Position numbers and translations under genes: made by a program
Notes under the pieces: generated by a model
Database searches by the model: none
Told to the model about the DNA's origin: nothing
Seen by the model: the letters and a program-made list of their open reading frames with translations, nothing else
Source: Siderastrea siderea
Lineage: Eukaryota > Cnidaria > Anthozoa > Scleractinia > Rhizangiidae
Assembly (NCBI GenBank): GCA_964030785.1
Contig: OZ034978.1
Location: 11,839,953-11,903,952 of the forward strand
Reading direction: 5' to 3'
DNA length: 64,000 nucleotides
Shown here: in pieces, positions 13,141 through 24,492 of the stretch
Numbering within the stretch: the first letter of the stretch is position 1
Layout of the letters: each line of letters begins with the position of its first letter

Positions 13141-15283
13141 GGTGGCTCCATATAGTTTTTCAGCGAGCGAGGAATGGGAACTAAATTGGCACAAGCGCGC
13201 GCGCGAGGAGCGCGACAGTCCAAGTCAGATGACATGTGCCAATCAACCTCCCAGGCGAACTTTTCCAAAGTCTGATTGAGGCATCTTTATGGCTTACCTT
13301 TTCAAAACCTATCGAGCACATAGCAGTGAAATTATGAAAAGCCTTTAGTTTAATTGCTTTTGTAGCTGACAGTTGCAGTCCTACGATTGTTCTACGATTG
13401 TAGGACTGGACTGATTGCGATCTTTAAGCTCAAGCAACACAGAGAGGACTGAATACGTTGCACGAATTATTACGCGCCTTCAAGAATTATGCGTGAAGAA
13501 CTTCTCTCCGTTCTCAACTTGAAATATCAGTGCTGTCCAGGTCAGCTGTCGAGAATCTCTGGGATGAGAAGCTTAAGTTTGTTGGATCGAGCCTAAGTGT
13601 AAGTAATTTTTTGGAAAAGTGCTTTAGTTTTTGCCTTTCTAACAAGCCGTGTATTTTTTTGTCGGGTAAGTTGTCTCTACGGCCGTTCTCATACGGTTTC
13701 AGCAAAATACAGCTGACTTGTGAATTTTAGTGAGCGATGAATAGATTACACACTTGTAACGAGGTAACAGTTGTTATTGAATTTTGAGAGAAGTTGAAAC
13801 TCAAAAGGACACTTATATTTCAGTGTCTATTTATCAGTCACCAGTAGCTTTTGATCTAAGTTTCACTTGTGCTGACAAGGTGCGACTTCAAAAACTTCGG
13901 TGGTCTAAAATAAAACCGAAAATTGAAAAAAGTTCAATTGTACCTCAGCTCAAACACAATTTTTATTTTTACGAAAAATTATGCCTAGAATGACGGCATT
14001 CATGGGCATTCAGTGAACGAATAAAGGATGAGTATCGAGTTGACAGCCGGTTCCAAAACAGTCGGCGTTTCGCAGGCGTTCTGTTGACTTGTTGAACCTT
14101 GCAGAAAAATAATGTGGTCTTTTTCAAAACATATAATTTCTTGTCGACATTTTTGTTCCCTTTTATCCAACGTCTGCCTTTAAATATAAATTGAAAGCGT
14201 ATTTATATACTATTTGCTATTCATGCAGTTAACAAACACCCAAGTAGCCGCTAAGAAACAACGCGGGTCTCGGCAGACAAAATATTGAGCTTTATACAAC
14301 ATAAAATAAACGAGCTTCCCTGCTTTTCTCGGGTAGCATACCAAAAGATGTTCTAAGAGCAAACATGACCGCTTTAGATTTTTTCTTGAAGAACGGTTGT
14401 AATCAGTTAATGGTAAAAATGAAACTGAAAGTGGTTTAATGATTCCGCGTTCTGGAAACTAAAGGAAATTTTTTGCTGCTGGCAATAAAGTGGCGGCTTC
14501 GTTCGAGTTTTTATATCGCAAATCGGTATAAATTTTCTTCTTTTTTGTTTGTTTCTTTCTTTATTTTTGCGAATTTTTTGGTCACATGAATCCTTTACAG
14601 TAAAGGAAAGCAGTTGTCCAGAAAAATGTTGTTCTTTTGAAAGAAAAGCTCTAGAAAAGCTTTTCTACCGCTTACCGGCGTGCTGTCCACGCTCGTCCAC
14701 GCAAAAGGAATCATGAGCATGCGCAACCCCGTAACTTGGAGAATTCTTATTTTGGTAACGTGAAGAAAAAAGGTGGGTTTTGAGGCATTTTCAAACGCTA
14801 ATTGCGCGACTGTTCCACTCGGTGAAATTTTTTTAAAATTGGAACACTTGTAGGATTTTTGTGTTTTTCAGTCATATTAAAGTAAGAGTAATTTTTGTAC
14901 ATACACTTCTGCATTAATCGTCGAAAACGGAAATTTACTATTCTGGCAAAACTTATGTACAAAATTTCTCACAGCTTTGCCAGCTGAGACTTCTCAAACG
15001 ACAACATCTTTACAACAAAAATAACCAAAATTCACCGTGTAAAAACCAAGAAATGACGTGAAGAAACTGGGTAAGCTTAAAAAACGAGCCAAACAACTAT
15101 ATCAGTGGTTGCCATGGAAACGGACCAGGCCCAGAAATTGTGACTTTTTTGAAAAGTATAAAGGCTAGGCTAGTTGCTTTTGTAGCTTTTCCCTAGTGAA
15201 ATGTAAATCAATGTCCTGAAAATCATCAAAAAGGTTACGTATATTTGTCTGTTGAAACTGATGAGAAACTGTATGGAGCCACC
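13141..15283. mobile_element. 2.14-kb TTAA-flanked non-autonomous element
   Basis: Inverted termini match: the left begins GGTGGCTCCATATAGTTT and the right, reverse-complemented, begins GGTGGCTCCATACAGTTT. Both ends are bounded by TTAA (13137-13140 and 15284-15287), the target duplication typical of piggyBac and some Kolobok transposons. No transposase-like frame is present inside, only short open frames, so it is read as a non-autonomous deletion derivative. The superfamily is not settled. Confidence 0.75.
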
Positions 15284-15514
15284 TTAAAACATGAAATGGC
15301 GAAATCAAACGACTGAAAATTTGTCCATCATGATCACATTTCTTTTTTTACAGTGTTCAGTATAAAACACTGATAAAATGCAGACTGCAGTCGTCAGTAT
15401 CACGCAATTGTCTTTCCAATCTTCTGCAAAAAATAAATCAGCTTTTTATGGTTCTTAAAACCATCAAAATTGAAAGGATATGTTCATGCTTAAGTGAAAT
15501 TACTCCAAACTTAA

Positions 15515-15904
15515 AGGGGCAGTGTCACGGGGATTTTCCTCGCGTTTCGTCAAAACTTCGCTGAAATTGAGATTAAATGCCTTCACTCACACACAATGCT
15601 CCTGGTACATCAAGAGGGAGATATCAAGTGAATTTTTGCAAGGAGAGCAAACCATGATAAGTTTTCGATGATTTTTGTAAGATACAAGCACAGAATTTGA
15701 AAACGTTCGCCAGATGTTTTCAAATTGTAATCCACTTCCATCTTGGCCATCCGTGGCCAAAGACACTTAGTAATAGCTTCACTGAATTAGTATGGTGCCT
15801 GAACAAGAAAATGACCAATAATTTTAGGCTTTCATATATGTTAATGTGACTATTGGCTTTTCAGTGGGGTGAAACGCGAGCAAAATCCTCGTGATCCTGC
15901 CCCT
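15515..15904. mobile_element. 390-bp MITE with TTAA target duplication
   Basis: The left end reads AGGGGCAGTGTCACGGGG and the right end reads as its diverged reverse complement; similarity extends about 37 bp into TCGCGTTT on each side. TTAA lies at 15511-15514 and 15905-15908. No coding capacity. Length, termini and target site fit a miniature inverted-repeat element of a TTAA-targeting superfamily. Confidence 0.85.
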
Positions 15905-16454
15905 TTAAAAGCTCTGATGTTGCTCTCAAGTTATGTGTTAATGTGTTTTCAGGGGTTTGCCATTAAAATTGTTGGCATGTGGTAAGTTATTGTTTGCGAG
16001 TTTCCTGCAGGGTTTTTCGGAGCCAAAATTTTGAAATATACTGTCAAGCTATCAAAGCTACCCCTTAAGCAAAATCCCAGGACCAAAATAGAAAGTGTTT
16101 CGTTTAACCAAATCTTTGCAATAATTCCATCACATAAAAATAATTTATAAAAGTGTGTTTTGGTGTACATTTTGAAGAATTGACTGATGAAAAATACAGC
16201 GCGGCAAATTGTTTCGGTTTCTTTACATGTCATGAACAGCATTTTTGAATTGTTTGCACACTACAGGTAAACCTGACTGATTGGCCGTATCCCTTAAACA
16301 AAATCACAAGAGAATTCCTTCACCTTATTATTTGCTACATGTTTTTTTCTCTGATAGTTAACTGCCATTTTATCATCATTTCATTCTATATGTCAATGTT
16401 GAAGAACCGTAATTGGCTTGTTTGTTTCACTCAGCGAATTCTTATGGCTGGACG

Positions 16455-16611
16455 CATTCCAGATGGTTTCAGTTCAGATTTTTTACAGCGACAAGACTTG
16501 GATTCGTCACATAACAGCGCTGGGGGTAATATACATGTACCCCCAGCGCTATTATGTGACGAATCCAAGTCTTGTCGCTGCAAAAAATCTAAACTGAAAC
16601 CATCTGGAATG
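16455..16611. repeat. 157-bp foldback hairpin
   Basis: Two arms of about 74 bp are nearly perfect reverse complements around a 9-base loop (16529-16537). The outer ends are CATTCCAGATGG and CCATCTGGAATG; the inner ends are GGGGGTA and TACCCCC. Mismatches are few, so the hairpin is young or maintained. No clear target duplication flanks it. It is read as a MITE-like hairpin. Confidence 0.9.
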
Positions 16612-17177
16612 TATATTGATGATCCACACATCTCCAAAAGGTGATCTTTTATTTTGTAAAAAAGAGAATCACGCTCTGTGTTTGATGATTGTGCTTGACC
16701 ACTGTTGGTTTTTTCGGTAACTTTTTGTTTTTAATCATTTCAATTTTCCAAAAAAAGTAACTTCTGAACTTAGGCACATATCATTATTTCTACCATTTTG
16801 CCACATCTCTCTCATGCCATTTCGTGTTTTTAACATGCCCTTGGCCACCTTGGCGCATCAGCGACTGGTATCAATTGATTGATTAATTCAATCGATGATT
16901 TTCATCATTTGGTCACTAGCCAGCAATCTGTGTTGAAAATACATTTAATCCATATAATTTTACTTTACTACACTCTGTCATTGGTTAAACCAAACAGAAG
17001 GAAATCCAAAACCAATCGTGACTTCCTTGCAAGCAATTCCCTGTGCTTGACCCATGATGTTACATGTAATTGCTTTGAGTTGTGGTTGGTTTATTGTGTT
17101 GCTTGCGTCTGCTGTGATTGGTCAGTGATTACTTTTGTTTTGGTTTTATGACACTCAGTAGAAAGCTGGTTACTTAC

Positions 17178-17286
17178 CATCAGGGACATCCTCTGGAAGA
17201 TGCACTCTGCGACAGTTATAGGCTAGTTGTTTCATTTCTGCAAGGAGATTCAAAGATCTCAAATAAGATTTGTGATCCCTGATCAT
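17178..17286 (-). CDS. host exon, unidentified protein (likely first coding exon)
   Basis: On the minus strand an ATG at 17286 opens a frame of 36 codons plus one base that ends exactly at a strong splice donor, GATG|GTAAGT (17177-17172). The peptide starts MIRDHKSYLRSLNLL and ends VHLPEDVPDG, with ordinary protein composition. No in-frame stop lies in the exon. If the ATG is the true start, the rest of the gene lies at lower coordinates; I found no phase-matched second exon there with confidence. The frame also reads through upstream of the ATG (RTHM...), so an internal exon is possible. The family is not recognised. Confidence 0.5.
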
Positions 17287-19839
17287 ATGGGTTCTTTACT
17301 ACCAAAAAACGAAAATTCCGAAAAATCGATTATTTGCTACAACGAGGCATGATGGAGTCACACAAGACTGGTTTTCACACATAACCAGGAGAAACAAATT
17401 TCTCTGGCATTGCCTTAGAATTGATTACAAACGGTTTATCAACAAGCACGCTACGTTAAGGTTAAGTAAACAATGGCCATTTGCGCTCAAAATGAACCCA
17501 TGCCAAAGAAGAATCTGTCCTGACTACTAAGGGATTTTGTCTGTGCTTGTAGGCTAATGTACTAATAAACAGAAAGTACATCTTACCTGATTTTCCATAT
17601 GCACTTGCATGCAAGACGTGAGACCAGACACAAAATGGCGGAGGAGTAAATTTGCACGGAAAACCGCTTGTCAGAGATACTTTTTTTCGAATCTTTGCGG
17701 GTTCATATCCGAAAACGCTCAAATTTCAAAAGGCCGAATTCATTGATCCGGAGTATCTGTGTAGAGTATGGATTCGTTGGATGTTAAAACGGAGAGAAAA
17801 AAAAGCGAAGAACGATTGGTAAATTTACGCATGCGCGTAAGCTTATAGACTCCTTTTGAGACCACCTTTTGAGACCACAAGTACGGTAGAAAACCTGTAT
17901 TGAAATACTAGTATTTAAATGCGATGTAGAGTTGTCCACAAACTTGGAAAGCGAGTGAACTCTCTTTGTATGAGTGGACTTTGGACTCTCCCATGGATTT
18001 CGCAAGAGAGCTCTTCGAGGCAATGTCCTCAGGAAATCACGCAACTGCACAGGAGGTAACGGACATAGCACTTCTGGGAATTTCAAAACCATTCCTGTTT
18101 AATCATACGAATTTGTTTTAGCACGTACAAAATTGTGAGCACAAGAGTGATAGCAAACTTTAGTCCCTTGCTGTACAGTCAACTCTCTCTTTAATACTGT
18201 ACTGTATATGTTGATTCGTGTCATCCTTTAGTAATTTTACTGTAACTGAATGTCTTGGAAATGAGATGGAAACCGGTCTCTAAACGAGGCATGGGACGCG
18301 CTGCTGTCCCGATGAGAGTTGACTGTGAAGCAAACTTTCGAAGTGTTTTTGTTTGTTTTTTGTTTTACTTTTGATTTAGAAATACCATAAAATCCCGAAG
18401 GTAATGGCCCCTCGAAAGCAACGCTGATTTTCTCACTCTTCTGTTAACCAGGGTGCGCATTGACTAAATTAAAGGCATAAATTTGGATCGCGGAACCCCT
18501 CCCTGAAACTAGGAGACCATTTCCAGGAACACCTACGAGACGGCGAATGAAATGACAGGGATCCAAACCAGTCGCCCTACATTTCAATATCCCTGTTTAC
18601 TCTAGCCATCACGTGGCGGTCTGCGACCTTTCCCTACATTAGGGTAGCACTGAAAAATCTAGAACAAACATTCATTTTTCAAATCGGCACACTTATCCCA
18701 CGGTATCAACGAACGCTTTTCATTCAACTAATCCATTGTTTTTTTTTTCTGTTTTTGTTTTGTTTTGTTTTTACGCTGTCGTGTTCCTACCAATAACGTA
18801 GCTCCACCGTTCTCCATATAAACCAAGCGCAAACCACAATTTCTTGGTTCGCTCTGGCCAAGGGCTAACTCTCGAATTGTCAGCTTTTAATCTCTCTACG
18901 GTCGCCAATTTACCTCATCAACTCAGCTGATAAATCCAATTTTTTGTGTTCCACTTCCTCACCGACGCAGCCACCACAGTTTCACTAGAAACTAACTTCC
19001 TTATCCTCCTATGTTAAGATGAGTCCTAATCTTGAAGTACATGTACAAACGTTCCTAACCATCTGAAAGTAATGGCTACAAATCCGATAGCAATTGAGGC
19101 GGTTTCTTTCGGAATTTTATGGTAACATTAAAATGTCGAAGCATATTTCTTCTCGTTTCACACGTATAAGGAAGCAGCAATATTAGCAATATTTATATCC
19201 TGTTCCAGGCGTTTAGACAGTGCACGAAAGAAAAATATTGAGAGCAGAGGGAAAAAAACGAGAAGAGACTTCGCGTGGCATTATCTAAACGCGTGGAACA
19301 GGCTATGGAAAAATCGAGTTCCAAGGTTAGAAATTAAATATATTGAGTGACCAGTTGTAAATTAATTTGTTTTGAGCTACGATCATTCACCACCTTCGAA
19401 AGTGTTCTGGCCTGACTAATTTTGGAAACATTGTTGTGGAAACATCACTTCTTCTAAGCAGGTTAAACTAGGAAACGCTTTTGAAAGCAAAATTTGCGCC
19501 CACCCCGTGAAATTTGATTCAAAAATACTTCACTGCTTTCCAGACACAAAAGTTGCTTTCCAATGTGAAATTCCCTTTCACATTGTTCGCATTACTCAGA
19601 ATGGTAACAGGATCAGTGGAGTCCAATTGACCGGTGTAACTGGATAGTACGCGCAAGCGCACGGATTGTAAGGGGTCAGTTGCGCTTGAACAAGTTCTAT
19701 TTTTCAAGTGTGTTGCAAATACAAATGTTTTTTCTTTCTTCGGAACGATTTTCCTCCTGGAACTTTGTTATAGATGTTGTTAGTTGGTAACGGGTCATCG
19801 TGTCGTCCAATTTGGTCTACAATCATACTCGTGAATAAA
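17287..19839. other. non-coding stretch upstream of the 17.2-kb exon
   Basis: Short open frames occur on both strands but none is convincing. The first few hundred bases after 17286 could hold the promoter and 5' untranslated region of the minus-strand gene; no TATA box or other element is clear. T-rich runs occur near 18740-18770. Confidence 0.4.
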
Positions 19840-20018
19840 CAGATCAGTTGCACTTGAATAAGGTAGAATAATCGGACGATCGCGTATTTTGTTAATCTCT
19901 CGTATGATTACAGGCGGAATTGGACTCCATTCATTCCTATTACCTTTTGTTTATCATACGAGTAATTAACAAAATATGCAGTCGTCCGATTATTGGAACT
20001 TTCAACCGCAACTGACTG
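19840..20018. repeat. imperfect inverted repeat
   Basis: The left arm holds AATAATCGGACGA and TATTTTGTTAAT (19867-19895); the right arm holds ATTAACAAAATA and CGTCCGATTATT (19965-19993) as reverse complement, continuing into ATCATACGAG-like sequence. Arms are about 70 bp with a short spacer. An outer pair (AGTCCAATTG near 19620, AATTGGACT near 19918) suggests a larger decayed inverted structure. Confidence 0.7.
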
Positions 20019-20839
20019 ATCAAAGCGCGCTCGCTCGCGCGCACCGTCCAGTTCACTACCACACTGATGAAGGGTCAATTTTTTGACACTTCAGAGAGTT
20101 TTTTCAGTCCTTTCTTTATAAATTTCATTCCGTAGTGTCACGCATCATCTGAGCTTTGCCTCCAGTTTACGTACTGTCCTGTTAGGCCTGACGCGTCCAT
20201 CGTCCAATTACATCGTTCAAATCAAAGCTGGCGATAGCCAATCAGTTTCGAGGGTTTTATGGTTATAATGTAGTGAAAAATGAGCTGTAATGCGAGAAGT
20301 TGTTTTCAAATTTTTATCGCGTGGGATTGAACGCGTTTCTACGAGTGCCTTACTTTTTTTACCAGTCCGCTCGTGCGCCTCGGGCCCTTGTACTCGTTTT
20401 GTAAGGAGAGTGCACAAAGGGCTGTACGGTATATATGTTAATAAGCTTAATGTTGTCGTAATCGGTAATACCTAGGTTGGTAAGGCAGGGGCATAACAAT
20501 ATCACTAGACATAAGTTGGGTAGATATTGGCCACGCGAGCCGATACCTTTTCCGCAACAATGAACGATGGACAAAGCACAGGAAAAAAACACAGGGCACG
20601 CCACAAGAAGGCAAAGAGAAATTAATAACTATGCTAGATAACGAGAAGGAGGGGTTTGGTTAGCAGGCGAGGTAAATAATGTTTTCTTTCGCCAAATGTT
20701 TGTCCTCGTTGACTTCAGAACTAAAATGGGATCCAGTTCGTCCTTCAGATTCCATAATGAGTCCCGTAAGAAAAGACCGGTCCTTTTCTCATAGCTAAGT
20801 TAACTAACGATCAAACACATTGAGATTGAAATCATCAAT

Positions 20840-21330
20840 GCATTTATTTTATTATAAGGGTCATTTCTGCTTGCGCTTGTTGAAAATTTATAGCACGCGC
20901 ACGCTAATCTGAAACACGGAGACTTTTGTCTAGAACTATTTGATCAAATGTGTAGCTGTTGGTTAATTCATAAGTTAGGTTTTGAGTTAGTTCGTCTGTT
21001 AGATATCTGTAGTTACTGATTAACCTTTTTATTTATTATAAGGGTCATTTATGCTTGCGCTTGTACTTACGTCGCTAACGAAAACCACTCCTTAAGCATA
21101 CTCCATCATGGATTTTATTTACCCTAATTGTGATTCATACTTATTTTATTGGCTGTAATCATTTTCTTGCCGATGTTGAAAATTTATAACAGGAGCTCAT
21201 AAATCTGAAACACTTAGCCATTTGTCTTGTTTTGAAATATTTGATCAGATGTCTAGTTAGTTAGCTAGTTTTAAATTAATTAGTGGTTGAGGTAGTCTAT
21301 CTGTTAGATATAGTTACTCAGTTAGTTTAC
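20840..21330. repeat. diverged direct repeats upstream of the recombinase gene
   Basis: TTTATTATAAGGGTCATTT followed by TGCTTGCGCTTG occurs at about 20848 and again at about 21031. Each copy is followed by related GTTGAAAATTTATA, TCTGAAACAC and GATCAAATGT-like stretches. The second copy carries an insertion. They sit directly before the exon that encodes the recombinase, so they could be promoter or intron sequence or part of a mobile unit. Confidence 0.65.
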
Positions 21331-21342
21331 ATTCTCATTTAG

Positions 21343-21861
21343 ATCCTGAATAGGTGGACTGAGAGTAATCAGAATAGGCAGTATAGTAATCCAAACTCGA
21401 AGGAAACAAGCAAAAATCAAGGAAACAAAGATAAAACAATTGACGAGGAACAAAGCAGAGATCATCAAAACGAGTCACAGCAAGATAAGGATCGTCAAAA
21501 CAAAGCGCAGCAAAACAAAGACCATGAAAACGGGCGGCAACAAAACGAAGATCAAGAGAATGAAACACAGCAAAATGAAGATCAAGAGAGCGAAGCACAG
21601 CAAAGCGAAGATCAAGACAACGAAGAACAGCAAAGCGAAGATCAAGACAACGAAGCACAGCAAAACGAAGACCAAGAGAGCGAAGCACAGCAAAGCAAAA
21701 ATCAAGAGAGCGAAGCACAGCAAAGCGAAGATGCGCGACAACTCGAAGATCAGCATAGAAAATCGCAACAAAGAAAAGGTCAGCAAGGTGAAGATGCTAA
21801 AAAACAAGATCAGTCGAAAGGATACCGCAGAAGAGGAGCCCGGAAAGAGTCAAAGCACAAA
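21343..21861 (+). other. in-frame upstream extension of the recombinase exon
   Basis: The recombinase frame stays open without an ATG back to position 21343, immediately after TACATTCTCATTTAG, a pyrimidine-rich splice acceptor whose AG is at 21341-21342. This adds 173 codons. Most of them form a 10-residue repeat close to Q-Q-S-E-D-Q-E-S-E-A, encoded by a 30-bp minisatellite (about 21499-21730), followed by a K/R-rich linker. The simplest reading is that translation begins in an upstream exon and this is the start of a downstream exon. The alternative is initiation at the ATG at 21862. Confidence 0.6.
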
Positions 21862-24492
21862 ATGAAATGCGAAAAAGAATCCCCAGTGGGTAAGAGGGCA
21901 ACCCACAAATGCCCAGTAGCGGGTTGTCCAACAGAGTTCGTCATTCACCTGCCAAGGCACTTAAAACAATACCACAAATGGAACCACGTTAAAGCAGCGT
22001 CAGCAATTTCTCAGTTTAATTTAAGAAAACCGAGAAAAAAGAAAGGAAACCGCACATACACGCGGCGTGTTTGTCCTATCCAAAACTGCAACGCTGTTGT
22101 GAAAAGAATTCACAATCATCTGGGAATGCAGGGGCCACATAAACTTCCGCGCGACAGTGAGGAATACTCTCATTATTTAAGGCAAGCAGCCGAGTATGTG
22201 GAACTCCCCGACACTTTCAGTGAAGATGTAATCAGCTTATCTTCATCCACCTCATCTGACGAAGAAATCCACAAGAAGAGTAAACGTCAGCGCGAAGCAA
22301 GTATGAATCGCCAAAAAGACGCACAGCAAGTAAAGAGCGAAGTTGAAAGTAATCCTGATATTCAAGGCTTTAGTGAAAAGGGAATGAATTACTCACCAAC
22401 GTACAGTCAAGAGGAAAGAGACCATAACTACGAAGAAAACCCGGCATTGGCCTTGCTATGGGAGCATACGTTTGGCTCTTCCCGCCCTATGGATATCAGC
22501 CAGCAGAATGTGATGCCTGATGAAGATAAGGATTATGACGAAATGGGAAGTGAAGGAGATAACGAAAGTGTGGAAGGTGGGAACGAAATTGACGGCGCAT
22601 CTGTGAATTACAGCGAATTCAGTCACAACGAAATGACCAGTGAAGAGAACAAAGAAAGAGTGGACGACGCGGATAAGAATTACGCCGCATCTGTTGATTC
22701 AAGTAAATTCGAAGGCGCTGCATCTGATGATTCCAGTGACTCAGACCACTGTAGAAACAACGAAACGGAGAACGTGTTGCAACAGTTTAAATTTTGGCTG
22801 GAAGGCGTCGATGGTGGACGACGGGAAGAGAAAACCGCAAAGCAATACGTTTCTCAAGTCAGGGTCGCCCTGAACGCAGTTAGCCCAACCACACAGGCGA
22901 TCAGCTGTCTTGTGATGACCAACCTTGTGCGGGACCATTGGCTTAATGAACTCGAGAAAAACAAAAGGCCTGGTACATGCAAAGCATACCTTGGCTCATT
23001 GTCAAAATTCCTGAGGTTTCTCATGCTTGAACGACCAAAGGGCGTTGATGTGGACGAATCAGAAATACGAGCAGCTAAAGAGCAGGTTCATGAGTGGATG
23101 AGTTCATACAAGAAACCCATAGCCAGAAGGATGTGGGAGAAAAAAATGGAAGACGTTGACAATCTCATTTCTGCGGATGACATCCGCCGTTTCGACGTTT
23201 CCGAACCATCCCGTAAAGCCGTACATATAATTGAGCAGTATTCGAGAGATGCACCATCCAGCTACCCCACCCAAACTGATTATACGCTTGTCCGCGACTT
23301 CTTCCTTACTACGCTTTGCATAAACAATGCATGCCGAGCTGGTCCCCTAGCAAACATGACATTGGGTGAATTCCGCAGGGCGAAGAAAGAAGGCGAACAG
23401 TATGTAGTTAGAGTCCTCAACCACAAAACTGTCGACACGCACGGCCCGGCTTCCGTGGTTGTTAGCGCAAGCCTCTACAACTGGCTGGTGATCTACCTGT
23501 CTAAGATGAGAAACTCTCTGAATGGTGCAAAGTTTGATGAAAACGAAGTCGTCTTTTTAAGTTGGAATGCGAAGCCAATGACCTCATCCATGGTGTCTGC
23601 ACAAATCAACTCCTTTTGGTCCAAAGCTCTGGGCAAGGGAGCAGCCAGAATGAGTGCTACGCTAATAAGGAAAACAGCTGTTAGTGCTGTGCATGAGAAG
23701 CATGTCGACATGAAGAAAGGCCTAGCGAATCTGATGACGCATTCACAAAGGACGGCCGAAAAGTACTACAACATTCAAGAAAAAGGCAGAAGTGATGCCA
23801 GAACCGTAGAGCAACTGCATGCTGTACTTCGCAACAATCCAACCGAGAAAGTGGAGGCGGCCACCAGCCTTGAAGACGTTTCTGATAGTACCGCCGCGCC
23901 CAGCCGTACCTTCGACAGTACCGTCGCTGCCAGCCGACGACATATATGGAGAGACGACCAGCTGAAAGAAGTGACGAAGATATTTGACAAGAACATTGAA
24001 AGTGGAAAGGTAACTATCGAGGACGTTCGGGTGAAAACGCGAAACATTGGTTGTCTAAATGACATTCCATCAGAAAGCATCCGGGATAAGGTGAGGAGCC
24101 TGATTAAAAGCAGGAAGAATAAAGAGCAACAAGAAGAACAATGTGCACCTCCCACTGAAATTGAAAGTCAGGCAGACAAATTCAGGCGTTTTGGTTTGCT
24201 TGAGAGAAATGTCAATGATATCTCGTTTGTGGATGAAAGGTCTATTGCAACCAATACAACTTCAAGTCTCATGTCGGGGCGCGCTTTCAATGAGGAACAA
24301 ACAGAGATGATGTTTAACTTGTTTCGTAGGCTCATCGAGTCCAACGCTCCCATAGAGAGAGGGGCTATCCTGTCCGCCATCGAAGAACATTCCAGAGCCA
24401 GGCTGATTTTGCAAGGGTTTACGCCTTTACAGTTATGCGATAAAATTCGCACTGAAAGGCGTCGACTCAAGCGCCTTGGTGCAAAGAAGTGA
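21862..24492 (+). CDS. zinc-finger / tyrosine-recombinase protein
   Basis: An intact 876-residue frame from the first ATG. Residues 17-38 and 71-94 are two C2H2-like fingers (C-x4-C spacing, HLPRHLKQYH; C-x4-C, then H...H). Residues about 115-300 are acidic and low-complexity. About 303-420 resembles an N-terminal core-binding helical domain. The catalytic tyrosine-recombinase fold follows: R492 (NNACRAGP), K522 (LNHKT), R603 in TLIRK, H627 (MTHSQR) and the probable nucleophile Y636 nine residues later. Two Myb/SANT-like helical blocks lie at about 692-770 and 806-870. This architecture fits a Crypton-like recombinase or a host gene domesticated from one. The frame is undamaged over 2.6 kb, implying recent activity or selection. 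The box II histidine position is threonine (T600). Confidence 0.85.
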   Translation: MKCEKESPVGKRATHKCPVAGCPTEFVIHLPRHLKQYHKWNHVKAASAISQFNLRKPRKKKGNRTYTRRVCPIQNCNAVVKRIHNHLGMQGPHKLPRDSEEYSHYLRQAAEYVELPDTFSEDVISLSSSTSSDEEIHKKSKRQREASMNRQKDAQQVKSEVESNPDIQGFSEKGMNYSPTYSQEERDHNYEENPALALLWEHTFGSSRPMDISQQNVMPDEDKDYDEMGSEGDNESVEGGNEIDGASVNYSEFSHNEMTSEENKERVDDADKNYAASVDSSKFEGAASDDSSDSDHCRNNETENVLQQFKFWLEGVDGGRREEKTAKQYVSQVRVALNAVSPTTQAISCLVMTNLVRDHWLNELEKNKRPGTCKAYLGSLSKFLRFLMLERPKGVDVDESEIRAAKEQVHEWMSSYKKPIARRMWEKKMEDVDNLISADDIRRFDVSEPSRKAVHIIEQYSRDAPSSYPTQTDYTLVRDFFLTTLCINNACRAGPLANMTLGEFRRAKKEGEQYVVRVLNHKTVDTHGPASVVVSASLYNWLVIYLSKMRNSLNGAKFDENEVVFLSWNAKPMTSSMVSAQINSFWSKALGKGAARMSATLIRKTAVSAVHEKHVDMKKGLANLMTHSQRTAEKYYNIQEKGRSDARTVEQLHAVLRNNPTEKVEAATSLEDVSDSTAAPSRTFDSTVAASRRHIWRDDQLKEVTKIFDKNIESGKVTIEDVRVKTRNIGCLNDIPSESIRDKVRSLIKSRKNKEQQEEQCAPPTEIESQADKFRRFGLLERNVNDISFVDERSIATNTTSSLMSGRAFNEEQTEMMFNLFRRLIESNAPIERGAILSAIEEHSRARLILQGFTPLQLCDKIRTERRRLKRLGAKK

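Noticed and set aside
21335..21865. Lys-rich plus-strand and Leu/Phe-rich minus-strand frames over the 30-bp repeat
   Set aside because: They are off-frame readings of the minisatellite that is in frame with the recombinase.
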